Part shown: piece after piece, positions 40,303-50,324 of the stretch | How the letters are laid out: each line of letters starts with the position of its first letter | How positions within the stretch are numbered: the stretch's first letter is position 1 | DNA from: Actinomyces sp. HMSC035G02 | Lineage (GTDB): Bacteria; Actinomycetota; Actinomycetes; Actinomycetales; Actinomycetaceae | Direction of reading: 5' to 3' | Length of the DNA stretch: 58,443 nucleotides | Assembly (NCBI GenBank): GCA_001838165.1 | Contig: KV835910.1 | Coordinates: 46,981-105,423, forward strand | The notes under the pieces: model-generated | What the model was told of the DNA's origin: nothing | The model's database searches: none | The model's input: the letters and a program-made list of their open reading frames with translations, nothing else | Translations under genes and position numbers: made by a program

Positions 40303-41562
40303 ATGCGTCCGATGCCAGCCCCACGCCCCCAGCGACTTGTTCGCTCCGCGGGCGCGCTCGTCTGGCGCTTCACGGACCCCGAGCGCGTCGCCGTCCCCGG
40401 CGAGCCCATCGACCCCGCGGATATCGAAGTCCTCATGGTTCACCGGCCGCGCTACCACGACTGGTCCTGGCCCAAAGGCAAGACCGAAAATGGCGAGTCC
40501 CTCGTCGCCGCCGCTGTGCGCGAAGTCGAGGAGGAAACCGGCCAGATCATCACGCTCGGCGCGCCCCTGACAACCCAGCGCTACCGCCTGGGCAGCGGAC
40601 AGACCAAGGAAGTCCACTACTGGGTGGGTACCCCCGTCCCCGCGGGTGACGCCTCGGAGCGCCTGCGTGCCCCCGTGGCGCGCGCCCCACGCACCGAAAT
40701 CGACCAGACCACGTGGGCCTCGCCCGAGCGCGCCGCCGACATGCTCACGCGCCGAGGTGATCGCCGCCTCCTCGCCGACATCGTCGCCCGCGCGCGCGAA
40801 GGCCGCCTCGTGACCACGACGCTCCTCGTCCTGCGTCCCGGGCAGGGCCTCACCCCGCGCCTCGACGAGGCCGGGGATGCCCACGCGCCCGCCTCTCCTT
40901 CCGCTTCTTCCGGCGGCTCCGCGGCGCCCGCTGAGGTAGCGGTTCCTTCCGAGCCTCGCCCCGCGCCGACCCCCGCGATGGTGGCCTCCGCCGCGGCCAG
41001 GAGGGCCGCCCGGGTGGAGCAGGCCTCGGCGAAGAAGATTGAGAGTGCGCCGGAAATCGTCGACCCGCCGCTCAGCCGATTCGGCGTGCGCCAGGCTTTC
41101 GACCTTATCGATCTGCTCTCCAGTTTCGGTGTGGCGCGCGCGTTCGCGTCGCCGGCGGCTCGTTCGCGCCAGAGCCTGACCCCGTGGGCGTCGATGGGTG
41201 GGGGATCGGTGACCCTCGTCGAGGCCCTCGACCTGGCGGCCTCAGGTTCGGACGCTCACGGCGATGTAGAGGCGCGCCTCGGACGCGTCCGCGCCTTCGC
41301 GGCGCAGCGCCTGCGCGAGCACGCGGCCCCCACGGTCCTGTCAGTCGCGGGTTCCGCGCGCGACGCCATCATCGAGGAGATCCGAGCCTACGCGTCGGCT
41401 CCCGTCGCCGGCGCTGAGGCCCCACGCCTGGCACGTGGGCAGGTCCTCGTCGCCCACGTCGAACACGGCCCCGATGGGCTGGCCGTCGCCGCCCTCGAAA
41501 CCCACGGCGTCACCACGAAGGATCCCACCGTGCACGCGCGTAAGGCCTCCAAGAAGCACTGA
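40303..41562 (+). CDS. MutT1-like protein: Nudix domain plus inactive-looking histidine-phosphatase domain
   Basis: This is a 419-residue protein. Residues 10-165 form a Nudix hydrolase with an intact box at 59-81 (GKTENGESLVAAAVREVEEE then TG) after HDWSWPKGK. This is the layout of mycobacterial MutT1, which hydrolyses 8-oxo-dGTP and Ap-n-A compounds. MutT1 has a C-terminal histidine phosphatase; here the strand that should carry RHG reads LLVLRPGQG, and the later catalytic His is also absent (VLSVAGSARD). The remaining fold signature is PLSRFGVRQAFDLIDLLSSF. About 75 low-complexity residues with a GACGAGGCC motif (DEAGDAHAP) interrupt the domain after its first strand. ATG 40303 follows a -10 directly. 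Confidence 0.85.
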   Translation: MRPMPAPRPQRLVRSAGALVWRFTDPERVAVPGEPIDPADIEVLMVHRPRYHDWSWPKGKTENGESLVAAAVREVEEETGQIITLGAPLTTQRYRLGSGQTKEVHYWVGTPVPAGDASERLRAPVARAPRTEIDQTTWASPERAADMLTRRGDRRLLADIVARAREGRLVTTTLLVLRPGQGLTPRLDEAGDAHAPASPSASSGGSAAPAEVAVPSEPRPAPTPAMVASAAARRAARVEQASAKKIESAPEIVDPPLSRFGVRQAFDLIDLLSSFGVARAFASPAARSRQSLTPWASMGGGSVTLVEALDLAASGSDAHGDVEARLGRVRAFAAQRLREHAAPTVLSVAGSARDAIIEEIRAYASAPVAGAEAPRLARGQVLVAHVEHGPDGLAVAALETHGVTTKDPTVHARKASKKH

Positions 41563-41590
41563 GGCGGTCCGGCTGTCACCGAACCGCCTC
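41561..41590. terminator. Hairpin between the convergent MutT1-like and lipoprotein genes
   Basis: GAGGCGGT (41561-41568) pairs with ACCGCCTC (41583-41590), and the stem extends inward with G-U pairs. There is no long T-run, but the convergent position favours a shared terminator. Confidence 0.5.
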
Positions 41591-41609
41591 TAGCGCGCAT
41601 GAGTGCAGG

Positions 41610-42191
41610 TCACATGTTGGAGTTCCAGATCGACCGATTGAGCTTGCTGTCGTCCTTCGCGAACGCGTAGCATTCGACGATGTGATCGCCCTGCGCCCAA
41701 AGCTCCTGGTCGGGGCCAACCCACTCGTAGTCAAGGGTGGAGTCCGCGACGGGCTTGCCGACGTAGTACTCGAACATCAGCCCACAGATCTCGTCGCTGG
41801 CCTGATTTAGTTCGTCATCGGTCGGGAATTGGTCGCCGCGGAACTCGAATGCATGGAAGGTCTCCGCGTCGTGCGGCTGGTTGCAGCTGACAATGGTGAG
41901 GTCGTCACTGTTGTCGGTCGCTGGGAACTGGTAGCAATCACCGGCACGCGGACGCGTGATAGGCTCCGCAGTCGCGGAGGTCGGCGACGCGGGTGCGGGC
42001 GTGCCTTCCGCAGTCGCGGAGGCCGGCGGCGCTGCTGCTGACGACGCGGGTGCGGGCGTGCCTTGCGAGGGATTGGGGGATCCGGACTTCTGCTTGGAGC
42101 ATGCGGACAGCCCCAGGCTCAGGATGGCTGCCGAGACACCGAGGATCAGCACTGGGCGCGCGGCGCGGGATGTGAATGAACGTTGGGACAT
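41610..42191 (-). CDS. Septum-formation-family lipoprotein A
   Basis: This is a 193-residue exported lipoprotein. The signal peptide ends in the lipobox LSAC (LILGVSAAILSLGLSAC). A linker with two near-identical TPAPAS/SATAE repeats follows, then a domain with GDCYQF, IVSCNQPHDAETFHAFEF and HIVECYAF. The Cys-x-x-PH-x-E arrangement is the septum-formation domain common in actinobacterial lipoproteins; its biochemical role is not established. ATG 42191 has AGGAGAA upstream; the longer frame is rejected. The next gene encodes a second member of the same family. Confidence 0.8.
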   Translation of the reverse strand: MSQRSFTSRAARPVLILGVSAAILSLGLSACSKQKSGSPNPSQGTPAPASSAAAPPASATAEGTPAPASPTSATAEPITRPRAGDCYQFPATDNSDDLTIVSCNQPHDAETFHAFEFRGDQFPTDDELNQASDEICGLMFEYYVGKPVADSTLDYEWVGPDQELWAQGDHIVECYAFAKDDSKLNRSIWNSNM

Positions 42192-42347
42192 GATTCTCCT
42201 TGATGGGGCGTGGTCGATGGGGCGTGCTGGTCGAGGAGGACTCGCGAGACGCACGATAACAATCAAGATACCGGATGGTAGAAGTATCGGGTGGTGCGTG
42301 CCCAGCGGCCACGCACCACCCGATGACGGTCACAGACTCGACGGACC

Positions 42348-42785
42348 CTACAGGCCCGACCCCTTCACCGACGAGGTGAGCTTCGAATGATCCAACGGAC
42401 GCGCCAGGCACACGATCGAACGATCGTTTTGTGCCCACGAATCTTTCGTCGGGATCATCCAGGTCGCGTCGATTGTCGAGGTCAAGTAATCCGAGCCCAC
42501 GTACGCGTCGAACGCGGAAATGCACTCGGTCTCGGCCTGCCGGTTGAGCGCCTCGGCGCCCGGGAAATCCCCGTCCGGCGCGGATGCCAGAGCGAAGACC
42601 TCAGCGTCGTGCTCGCGCGTGCAGCTGGTCTTGTCGATTGTCGTCGCCGTCGTCGCGCTCTTATCCTCGGGCAGGAGGATGCACTGCCCGACCCGCATGT
42701 GCATGACGGACGAATCCGAGCATGCCGCGAGCGGGGCAGCAAGAAGAGCGGCGACCGCAGCCGTCGCGACGAGGCGACCACGCAT
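42348..42785 (-). CDS. Septum-formation-family lipoprotein B
   Basis: This is a 145-residue exported lipoprotein. A short signal ends in LAAC (residues 18-21), followed directly by a domain with VGQCILLPED, KTSCTREHDAEVFALASA, ECISAFDAYVG and SIVCLARP. It shares the cysteine/EHDAE pattern and the YVG...W...D spacing with the lipoprotein downstream, indicating an ancient duplication. Its ATG overlaps the stop of the phosphate transporter gene (TAATG), so it is translated with it. That coupling suggests the lipoprotein may assist the transporter or its expression, which is inference. Confidence 0.8.
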   Translation of the reverse strand: MRGRLVATAAVAALLAAPLAACSDSSVMHMRVGQCILLPEDKSATTATTIDKTSCTREHDAEVFALASAPDGDFPGAEALNRQAETECISAFDAYVGSDYLTSTIDATWMIPTKDSWAQNDRSIVCLARPLDHSKLTSSVKGSGL

Positions 42786-43849
42786 TAGTGAACTCCCAGA
42801 GGCAGTGCCACGATGAGGTACACGATGCCCGACACCAGCGCGGCGGCCGGCAGGGTGAGGAACCACGCGATGACGATGTTGCCTGCGACGCCCCAGCGAA
42901 CTGCCGAGAAGCGCTTCGTGCATCCCACGCCCATGATCGCCGTTGACACGACCTGCGTCGTCGAGATCGGGGCGTGGATGACGTAAGAGCACAGGTACAG
43001 GATCGAGGCTGACACGGCCTCGGCGGTGAAGCCGCGAGCCGGATCCAGGTCGATGATCTTGCGGCCGATCGTGCGCATGATGCGCCCGCCGCCAGCCATC
43101 GTGCCCAGCGAGATCGCCAGAGCGCCCGAGATCTTCACCCACAGCGGCACGTTCATCTCACCCGTGACGGGATCGAGGATGTTGTGTGTCTCGCCGTAAC
43201 CGCCGGCCAGCAGCGCCATGATGATGATACCCATCGTCTTCTGTGCGTCCTGGATGCCGTGGCCCAGGGCCATAGCCGCCGACGAGAAGCGCTGCGCGGC
43301 GCGGAAGCGACGCATCGTGCGGTGATACTGCGCCTTGCGCAGCAGCGACAGCACGATCTTCATGGCGATGTAGCCGATGACGAAGCCGATGATGGGGGAG
43401 GCGAACATCGGGATGACGACGTGGCTCATGATGCCCCACCAGTACACGACCGTGCCGCTCATGAGGCCTGCGCCCACCATGCCGCCGATGAGGGCGTGCG
43501 AGGAGGACGAGGGGAGTCCGAACCACCAGGTGATCAGGTTCCAGATGCAGGCGCCCAGCAGGGCCGCCAGGATGATGACCAGGCCTTTTTGCTGCATCTC
43601 CGGCAGGGGAGACTCGGCGTAGTCGCTGATCGAAATGATGCCCTTACCGACCGTCTTGGCGACGGCCGTGCCCATCATGGCGCCGATGACGTTCATCGTC
43701 GCGGCCATGAGGAGCGCCGCGCGGGGAGTCCACGCGCGCGTCGACACGGAGGTCGCGATCGCGTTCGCCGCGTCATGGAAGCCGTTGGTGTAGCTGAAGA
43801 ACAGCGCGACGGCGATGACGACGCAGACGAGGATCAGATTCAGATCCAC
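42785..43849 (-). CDS. pit: Low-affinity inorganic phosphate transporter (Pit family)
   Basis: This is a 354-residue membrane protein with about ten helices. Both Pit repeat signatures are present: FFSYTNGFHDAANAIATSVS with TRA near the start, and VSASILYLCSYVIHAPISTT followed by QVVSTAIMGVG near the end. The central loop has LGHGIQDAQKTMGII. It takes up metal-phosphate with protons. The gene lies 3 bp after the DUF47 regulator, its usual partner, and is coupled to a lipoprotein gene downstream. Confidence 0.93.
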   Translation of the reverse strand: MDLNLILVCVVIAVALFFSYTNGFHDAANAIATSVSTRAWTPRAALLMAATMNVIGAMMGTAVAKTVGKGIISISDYAESPLPEMQQKGLVIILAALLGACIWNLITWWFGLPSSSSHALIGGMVGAGLMSGTVVYWWGIMSHVVIPMFASPIIGFVIGYIAMKIVLSLLRKAQYHRTMRRFRAAQRFSSAAMALGHGIQDAQKTMGIIIMALLAGGYGETHNILDPVTGEMNVPLWVKISGALAISLGTMAGGGRIMRTIGRKIIDLDPARGFTAEAVSASILYLCSYVIHAPISTTQVVSTAIMGVGCTKRFSAVRWGVAGNIVIAWFLTLPAAALVSGIVYLIVALPLGVH

Positions 43850-43852
43850 GGC

Positions 43853-44485
43853 TCAGGATTCCTTCAGTGCGAGGGACTCGATGACGTTGGCCAGCTCCTC
43901 GAACGCGTCGGCGCAGGACTCGAGGCCCTGGACGATGTCCTTGAGCTTGATGATCGTGACCGGGTCGAGGCCCGAGTCGAACAGGGCCGTCAGCGTGCGA
44001 CGGTAAGCCAGGTCGCCCTCGTTTTCGAGACGGTTGATCTCGATCCAGTAGTCGCGCATGTCCACGGGCGACTTGAGCTTGGGCATGTTCTCGGCAGTGA
44101 GGTCTGCGCAGTGCTTGATGACCGCGATCTGCTCGTTGAGCAGGGAGACCAGGGAGGAGGGGATGTCGGCGATTCCGTAAACGACCAGGAGGTCGCCGGC
44201 CTCGTCGATGAAGTCCAGGCAATCATCCAGGTGCGACGCCAGCGACTGCAGATCCTCGCGGTCGAAAGGCGTGATGAACGAGGAGTTGATGCGCTGAACG
44301 ATCGCGTGGTTCAGCTCGTCACCGCGGTGCTCAACCTCGTGGAGCTGATCGCGCAGGGCGATGCGCTCCTCGGGGGAGGCGGCGTAGATGTGCGTCAGGA
44401 ATTCGACGGCCTGCACGAGCTGGCGGGCCTGGGAGGTGAAGTCTTCAAAAAAGTCAGGGCCTTGGGTCTTGTTTCGGAATCCCAT
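43853..44485 (-). CDS. DUF47/PhoU-like phosphate transport regulator
   Basis: This is a 210-residue helical cytosolic protein of the DUF47 (Pit accessory, PhoU-like) family. LRDQLHEVEHRGDELNHAIV, then FDREDLQSLASHLDDCLDFI and IVQGLESCADAFEELANVIE are the conserved acidic helices that bind metals in PhoU folds. It probably gates the adjacent Pit transporter. ATG 44485 has GGAAGGA ten bases upstream, and the 11-residue upstream extension is rejected. It is first in the operon with pit and lipoprotein B. Confidence 0.9.
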   Translation of the reverse strand: MGFRNKTQGPDFFEDFTSQARQLVQAVEFLTHIYAASPEERIALRDQLHEVEHRGDELNHAIVQRINSSFITPFDREDLQSLASHLDDCLDFIDEAGDLLVVYGIADIPSSLVSLLNEQIAVIKHCADLTAENMPKLKSPVDMRDYWIEINRLENEGDLAYRRTLTALFDSGLDPVTIIKLKDIVQGLESCADAFEELANVIESLALKES

Positions 44486-44856
44486 GGTGTATTCGGTCCT
44501 TCCAATGGTGGGCAGCACTGTTGTGCTACCTGTAATCGTCGGTCATGGGGCGGTGAGACTTCAAGTTCAGAAATGGAATTGCGCCCCCATATTCGGTGTT
44601 CTATCTCACGACGCTGGGTGAATGGACGACTTCCGTCGCATTCACGAGGTCGGGGCGGAGTTAGGCGTTCATAGAGACCCTTGTGGGTGGGTTGAAGGTC
44701 CCTATCGGCCAGGCGGTGTGTGACTCGTTCGACTACGATTGTGGTGTGACCGGGACCAAGCGCCCGTAAGCGCGGGTGAGGGGTCCGGCATGATTGATTC
44801 TGTCAATCGGGGACGCAATCGCGGCCTCGACAATCCGAAATGCCTCAGGAGGCAAA
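44486..44856. other. 370-bp divergent gap between the phosphate operon and pckG
   Basis: This contains the promoters of both transcription units. TACGAT at 44734-44739 is a candidate -10 for pckG and would leave a leader of over 100 bases. That leader holds a small hairpin GATTGA/TCAATC near 44793-44810. The left part, near 44560-44640, is A/T-richer. I saw no gene and no recognisable riboswitch. Confidence 0.4.
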
Positions 44857-46695
44857 ATGTCCGTGACCGAACAGGACGTGCGTGCAGCCGCTCCGGCGAA
44901 CGCTCCCGAAGATGTCATCAAGTGGGTTGCTGAAATTGCTGAGCTGACCACCCCTGACGCCATCGAGTTCTCCGACGGCTCCCAGGAGGAGTGGGATCGC
45001 CTGACCTCTCAGATGGTCGAGAGTGGCATGTTCACCAAGCTCAACGAGGAGAAGCGCCCCAACTCGTTCCTGGCTCGCTCCAAGCCGTCCGACGTTGCGC
45101 GTGTTGAGTCCCGTACCTTCATCTGCTGTGAGAAGGAAGAGGACGCCGGCCCGACGAACCACTGGGCCGACCCCAAGGAAATGAAGGCCACCCTGCACGA
45201 GAAGTTCACGGGTGCCATGAAGGGCCGCACCATGTACGTGGTGCCCTTCTCCATGGGCCCCCTGGGCGGCCCGATCTCCCAGCTCGGTATTGAGATCACC
45301 GACTCCCCCTACGTTGTTGTCAACATGCGCATCATGACCCGCATGGGTGCTGCTGCCATGGACCTCATCAACGAGGGCCGCGTGTGGGTTCCCGCCGTCC
45401 ACTCCGTCGGCGCTCCCCTCGAGCCCGGTCAGGAAGACTCGAACTGGCCCTGCAACGACGAGAAGTACATCACCCACTTCCCCGAGACCAACGAGATCTG
45501 GTCCTTCGGTTCGGGCTACGGCGGCAACGCCCTGCTCGGCAAGAAGTGCTTCGCCCTGCGTATCGCCTCGACGATGGCAAAGCGTGACGGCTGGATGGCC
45601 GAGCACATGCTCGTCCTGCGCCTGACCCGCGAGTCCACCGGCCAGCAGTTCCACGTCACCGCCGCCTTCCCGAGCGCCTGTGGCAAGACCAACCTCGCCA
45701 TGCTCCAGCCCACGATCCCCGGCTACAAGGTCGAGACCGTCGGCGACGACATCGCGTGGATGCGTCCCGGTGAGGATGGCCGCCTGCGCGCCATCAACCC
45801 CGAGGCTGGCTTCTTCGGTGTTGCCCCCGGCACCTCCTACAAGACCAACCCCATGGCCATGGAGACCGGCAAGGCCAACTCCATCTTCACGAACGTCGCC
45901 CTGACCGACGACGGCGACGTGTGGTGGGAAGGCATCGACGGCGACGTTCCGGCGCACCTGATCGACTGGCACGGCAACGACTGGACCCCCGAGTCCGGCG
46001 AGAAGGCTGCTCACCCGAACAGCCGCTTCACCGTCCCCGCCTCGCAGTGCCCCATCATCTGCCCCGACTGGGAAGCCCCCGAGGGTGTCGCCATTGACGC
46101 CATCCTCTTCGGTGGCCGCCGCGCCACCAACGTCCCGCTGGTCGCCGAGCAGTACGAGCCCGCCCACGGCGTGTTCATCGGCGCCTCCGTGGCCTCCGAG
46201 GTCACCGCTGCTGCGACCGACGTCAAGGCCGGCTCGCTGCGCCACGACCCCTTCGCCATGCTGCCCTTCTGCGGCTACAACATGGCCGACTACTGGGGCC
46301 ACTGGCTGGAGATGCAGGACAAGCTGGGCGAGAAGTTCCCGAAGGTCTACCAGGTCAACTGGTTCCGTAAGGACGAAGACGGCAACTTCATGTGGCCCGG
46401 CTACGGCGACAACGCCCGCGTCCTGGACTGGATCGTTCGCCGCGCCGCCGGCGAGGTCGAGGCCATTGATGGCGTGACCGGCCGCTACCCGAAGTTCGAG
46501 GACTTCAACCTTGAGGGCCTGGACATCGACGAGGCCATCTGGGCGAAGCTCTTCGCGATCGACCCCGACGCTTGGGCCGCCGAGATGGATGACACCGAGG
46601 AGTACTTCTCGCAGTTCGGCGACAAGCTCCCCGCTGCCATCACCGAGCAGCTGGCCAAGTTCCGCGAGCGCATCGCCGCCGCGAAGCAGGCCTGA
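44857..46695 (+). CDS. pckG: Phosphoenolpyruvate carboxykinase (GTP)
   Basis: This 612-residue enzyme interconverts oxaloacetate and PEP with GTP, at the gluconeogenic/anaplerotic node. It is the GTP-type: the P-loop is [31 protein letters not shown] and [15 protein letters not shown] are characteristic, and [11 protein letters not shown] binds substrate. In fermentative actinomycetes it may run in the carboxylating direction, which is inference. ATG 44857 follows AGGAGG by four bases, so the 21-residue upstream extension is rejected. Codon use is very regular, suggesting high expression. A strong terminator follows. Confidence 0.97.
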   Translation: MSVTEQDVRAAAPANAPEDVIKWVAEIAELTTPDAIEFSDGSQEEWDRLTSQMVESGMFTKLNEEKRPNSFLARSKPSDVARVESRTFICCEKEEDAGPTNHWADPKEMKATLHEKFTGAMKGRTMYVVPFSMGPLGGPISQLGIEITDSPYVVVNMRIMTRMGAAAMDLINEGRVWVPAVHSVGAPLEPGQEDSNWPCNDEKYITHFPETNEIWSFGSGYGGNALLGKKCFALRIASTMAKRDGWMAEHMLVLRLTRESTGQQFHVTAAFPSACGKTNLAMLQPTIPGYKVETVGDDIAWMRPGEDGRLRAINPEAGFFGVAPGTSYKTNPMAMETGKANSIFTNVALTDDGDVWWEGIDGDVPAHLIDWHGNDWTPESGEKAAHPNSRFTVPASQCPIICPDWEAPEGVAIDAILFGGRRATNVPLVAEQYEPAHGVFIGASVASEVTAAATDVKAGSLRHDPFAMLPFCGYNMADYWGHWLEMQDKLGEKFPKVYQVNWFRKDEDGNFMWPGYGDNARVLDWIVRRAAGEVEAIDGVTGRYPKFEDFNLEGLDIDEAIWAKLFAIDPDAWAAEMDDTEEYFSQFGDKLPAAITEQLAKFRERIAAAKQA

Positions 46696-46710
46696 TCCAC
46701 GCGGATCTGA

Positions 46711-46750
46711 GGGTGGGCCCCGGAGGAAACTCCGGGGCCCACCCCTTTTT
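46711..46750 (+). terminator. Terminator of pckG
   Basis: A 14-bp perfect stem (46711-46724 with 46731-46744), 6-base loop, followed by a run of T's. This is a strong intrinsic terminator. Confidence 0.92.
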
Positions 46751-46868
46751 CTCCCGCGGGATGACTGCTGACGCTGACGAGGAAAGATTCCGAGCGGCAC
46801 CCAGCCCCCGCCTCGTCGATGACGATGCGAAAACTGACCGGGTTGCGTCAACGAGGAGTCGGAGGGGC

Positions 46869-46874
46869 TACACT
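46869..46874 (+). promoter_or_regulatory. Candidate -10 of the MoxR/Bat operon
   Basis: TACACT lies 35 bases upstream of the moxR-like GTG start. TTGCGT at 46843-46848 is the nearest -35-like hexamer, but the 20-base spacing is long. Confidence 0.35.
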
Positions 46875-46909
46875 GGAACAGCATCCGACCGCGCACGCAA
46901 GGAGAGCCC

Positions 46910-47899
<990 letters not shown>

Positions 47900-47938
47900 C
47901 GATTCTCCCGCCCGCCGCCGACTCCTCCGAGGAACGCA

Positions 47939-48832
47939 ATGCCTGTACGCTCGCGCGAAATCCACGCGCTCTCCACGCGCATCCAGCTGCCCGTCATGCG
48001 CAAGCTGCTGTCCATCATGGATGGACAGCACTCCGCGCTGCGGCAGGGACGCGGTTGGGAGTTCATGGACCTGGCTCCCTATCAGCCGGGCGACGACGTG
48101 CGCGAAATCGACTGGGCGGCGACGGCTCGCACCGGTTCGCCGGTCATCAAGAGGCACGAGGCCACGGCGAACCTGCAGGTCATGCTCGTCGTCGACACGG
48201 GCCGCGAAATGGGTGCTCTCGCCCCGTCGGGTGAGACCAAGGAAGAGATCGCCCTCACCGCATGCGAGGCGATCGCCTGGCTGAGCGTGGCGCGCGGAGA
48301 CCAGATCGGCCTCGTCGCCGGCGATGCCGAGCGCGTGCGCTTCATGCCCGCCCGATCGGGGAATGCCCACGCCGAAACGATCATGCGCCGCATCGAGGAG
48401 GACATCACCCTGTCCTCGCCGCACTCGGACGTGCCCAAGCTCTTGGCGCGCGTGCGGACGGTGACCCGACGCCGCAGCCTCATCGTCATCGTCACGGACT
48501 CCACCCAGCCGGAGCCGACGCGCCTCTCCGATGACCTCATCAAGTCCCTGTCTGTGCGCCACCAGGTCATGGTGGTGAGCGTCCAGGACATCGACCCGAC
48601 CTCCCTCGAGGAGGGCACGAACGTGGTCGATGTGACCGAAGGGCCTCTTCCGGACTTCCTGCTGCGCGACTCGCAGCTGGCCGGGGAAGCCGCCAATCTC
48701 GTGGCGATGCGCCGACAGGCGGTCGCCCAAATGCTCGACAATCGTGGGGTGATCCGCGTGGACGTGGGCTCCAGCGAGGACGTTCCGCGCGCACTCATGC
48801 GAGCCCTCGAAAGGGGAGTACATGTCCGGTGA
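47939..48832 (+). CDS. DUF58 protein (MoxR partner)
   Basis: This is a 297-residue protein with the DUF58 signature YQPGDDVREIDWAATART, preceded by LRQGRGWEFMDLA. The following region is a von-Willebrand-A-like fold (LQVMLVVDTGREM). No membrane helix is present, unlike many DUF58 proteins. It pairs with MoxR in most bacteria and is believed to be one of its clients. It overlaps the next gene by 11 bp. Confidence 0.9.
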   Translation: MPVRSREIHALSTRIQLPVMRKLLSIMDGQHSALRQGRGWEFMDLAPYQPGDDVREIDWAATARTGSPVIKRHEATANLQVMLVVDTGREMGALAPSGETKEEIALTACEAIAWLSVARGDQIGLVAGDAERVRFMPARSGNAHAETIMRRIEEDITLSSPHSDVPKLLARVRTVTRRRSLIVIVTDSTQPEPTRLSDDLIKSLSVRHQVMVVSVQDIDPTSLEEGTNVVDVTEGPLPDFLLRDSQLAGEAANLVAMRRQAVAQMLDNRGVIRVDVGSSEDVPRALMRALERGVHVR

Positions 48833-49310
48833 TCTCAGCAGTAGCTTGAACGATCCCGCGCTGTACCCGAACTGGATGTGGATCCTGGGGACGGTGCTCG
48901 TCGTCGCCGTCCTGGGGTGGATCGTCTACAGCATCTGGCGCTGGTGGACATCGCGCATTGGCGAGGTCATGGAACTTCAGACGATCACGGATGCCCGCCG
49001 CAAGAAGTACCTCACGTACGTCGATCAGATTGCCGACCGCTACGCCGACGGCGACCTGGACGCGCGCGGCGTTCACCTGGCGCTCGCGGGCCTCATGCGC
49101 GCCCTGGGCACCGAGCGAACGGGCCGAGACCTCGAGGTCGCAACCGTATCCGAAGTGCGCGAGCTCGTCCCCGTGTGGCCCGGCCTGGCCGATGTCCTGC
49201 AGGCCTGCGAAATTCCGAGCTTCTCGGGCGACGACATCCCGCAGGGGCAGCCCTCTCACGAGGCCGTCACCAACGTCTTGACCATGGCCGTGGAGGCGGT
49301 GAACGTATGA
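48822..49310 (+). CDS. Small membrane protein of the MoxR/Bat operon
   Basis: This is a 162-residue protein with one membrane helix near residues 17-40 (WMWILGTVLVVAVLGWIVYS) and a soluble domain of helices (KKYLTYVDQIADRYADGDLD, then LALAGLMRALGTERTG). The position between DUF58 and the vWA genes, the length and the layout match the DUF4381/DUF4129-like component of Bat operons. Sequence similarity alone is too weak for a firm family call. Both ends overlap neighbours (11 bp and 4 bp). Confidence 0.75.
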   Translation: MSGDLSSSLNDPALYPNWMWILGTVLVVAVLGWIVYSIWRWWTSRIGEVMELQTITDARRKKYLTYVDQIADRYADGDLDARGVHLALAGLMRALGTERTGRDLEVATVSEVRELVPVWPGLADVLQACEIPSFSGDDIPQGQPSHEAVTNVLTMAVEAVNV

Positions 49311-50323
49311 GGTTCTGGTGGTTAATCCCCGTCGTCCTGGCGGTCGTCGCGGTCGCGACGGTCGTCGGCTGGATGCTCGCGCGCCGCGCCGGTGTACGCT
49401 CGGGAAAGAAGGGGTGGGTTGCTAACACCGGCTACCTGCGGGGTCTGCCGAAGTACCAGGCGCTCGTGCGTCGCACGCGCGCCTCGCTGGCCATAGCCTT
49501 CGTCTGCTTCCTGATCGCCGTCATCGCGACCTCCGTGTCGGCGGGCGCGCCCGTCGACCGCTACGTCAAGCACGACAAGTCTGCGAGCCGCGACATCGTC
49601 CTGTGCCTGGACTCGTCCGGATCGATGCTGCCCTACGACTCAAAGATCGGCGGGGCCTTCCGGCAAATCATCTCCCACTTCGAGGGTGAGAGGATCTCGC
49701 TGCAGCTGTGGGATGCCTACTCGATGACGATGTTCCCGCTCACCGACGACTACGACATGGCCACCGACGTCCTCCAGGACATGTCGGACACGATCGACAC
49801 CGGCCTCATCCAAGTTGGCGGAAAGATATCTGGAACAAGGGAACTCTTCGAGTACCTGGAGCCCGTCCTGGACGAGAAGCAGGAGGTCTCCTCGCTCGTT
49901 GGCGACGGTCTGGCCTCGTGCATCATGGGATTCGACCATAACGACAAGCAGCGCTCCCGCACCATCCTGCTCGCCACCGACAACGAGGTGTACGGCTCCG
50001 GCGTCTACGACCTGAGCGAAGCAATCGAATTCGCGAAGAGTCAGGGCGTGACGGTCACGGCCCTGTACCCGGGATCGGATATCAGCCTGAGCTCCGAGGC
50101 CCTGCAGCTGCGTGACGAAGTCCGTAAGACCGGTGGCGACTTCTACGACGCCTCGTCCCCGTCAGCCGTGGATAGCGTGGTGCGCCAGATCGAGGCCGAA
50201 CAGAAAGAAGAACTCGACTCCGCTGGAAAGATGATCGAGACGGACCGCCCCGGTGCCGCCTTGGGGTGGACTCTCGTCGGCGTCGTGTCCCTGCTTGGTC
50301 TGCTGGCATTCGGGAGGCTCTGA
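49307..50323 (+). CDS. Membrane-anchored von Willebrand A protein (BatA-like)
   Basis: This is a 338-residue protein. Helices near residues 3-25 and 62-82 precede a vWA domain starting IVLCLDSSGSM, whose DxSxS metal-ion-dependent adhesion site is intact. A third helix is close to the C-terminus (TLVGVVSLLGLLAFG). The vWA domain lies between helices, probably outside the membrane. ATG 49307 overlaps the previous stop (ATGA); the longer frame is out of phase with that gene and rejected. It is a likely MoxR client together with the next gene. Confidence 0.88.
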   Translation: MRFWWLIPVVLAVVAVATVVGWMLARRAGVRSGKKGWVANTGYLRGLPKYQALVRRTRASLAIAFVCFLIAVIATSVSAGAPVDRYVKHDKSASRDIVLCLDSSGSMLPYDSKIGGAFRQIISHFEGERISLQLWDAYSMTMFPLTDDYDMATDVLQDMSDTIDTGLIQVGGKISGTRELFEYLEPVLDEKQEVSSLVGDGLASCIMGFDHNDKQRSRTILLATDNEVYGSGVYDLSEAIEFAKSQGVTVTALYPGSDISLSSEALQLRDEVRKTGGDFYDASSPSAVDSVVRQIEAEQKEELDSAGKMIETDRPGAALGWTLVGVVSLLGLLAFGRL

Positions 50324-50324
50324 C

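Noticed and set aside
44740..44856. Riboswitch in the pckG leader
   Set aside because: The leader has only one small hairpin and no recognisable riboswitch core.
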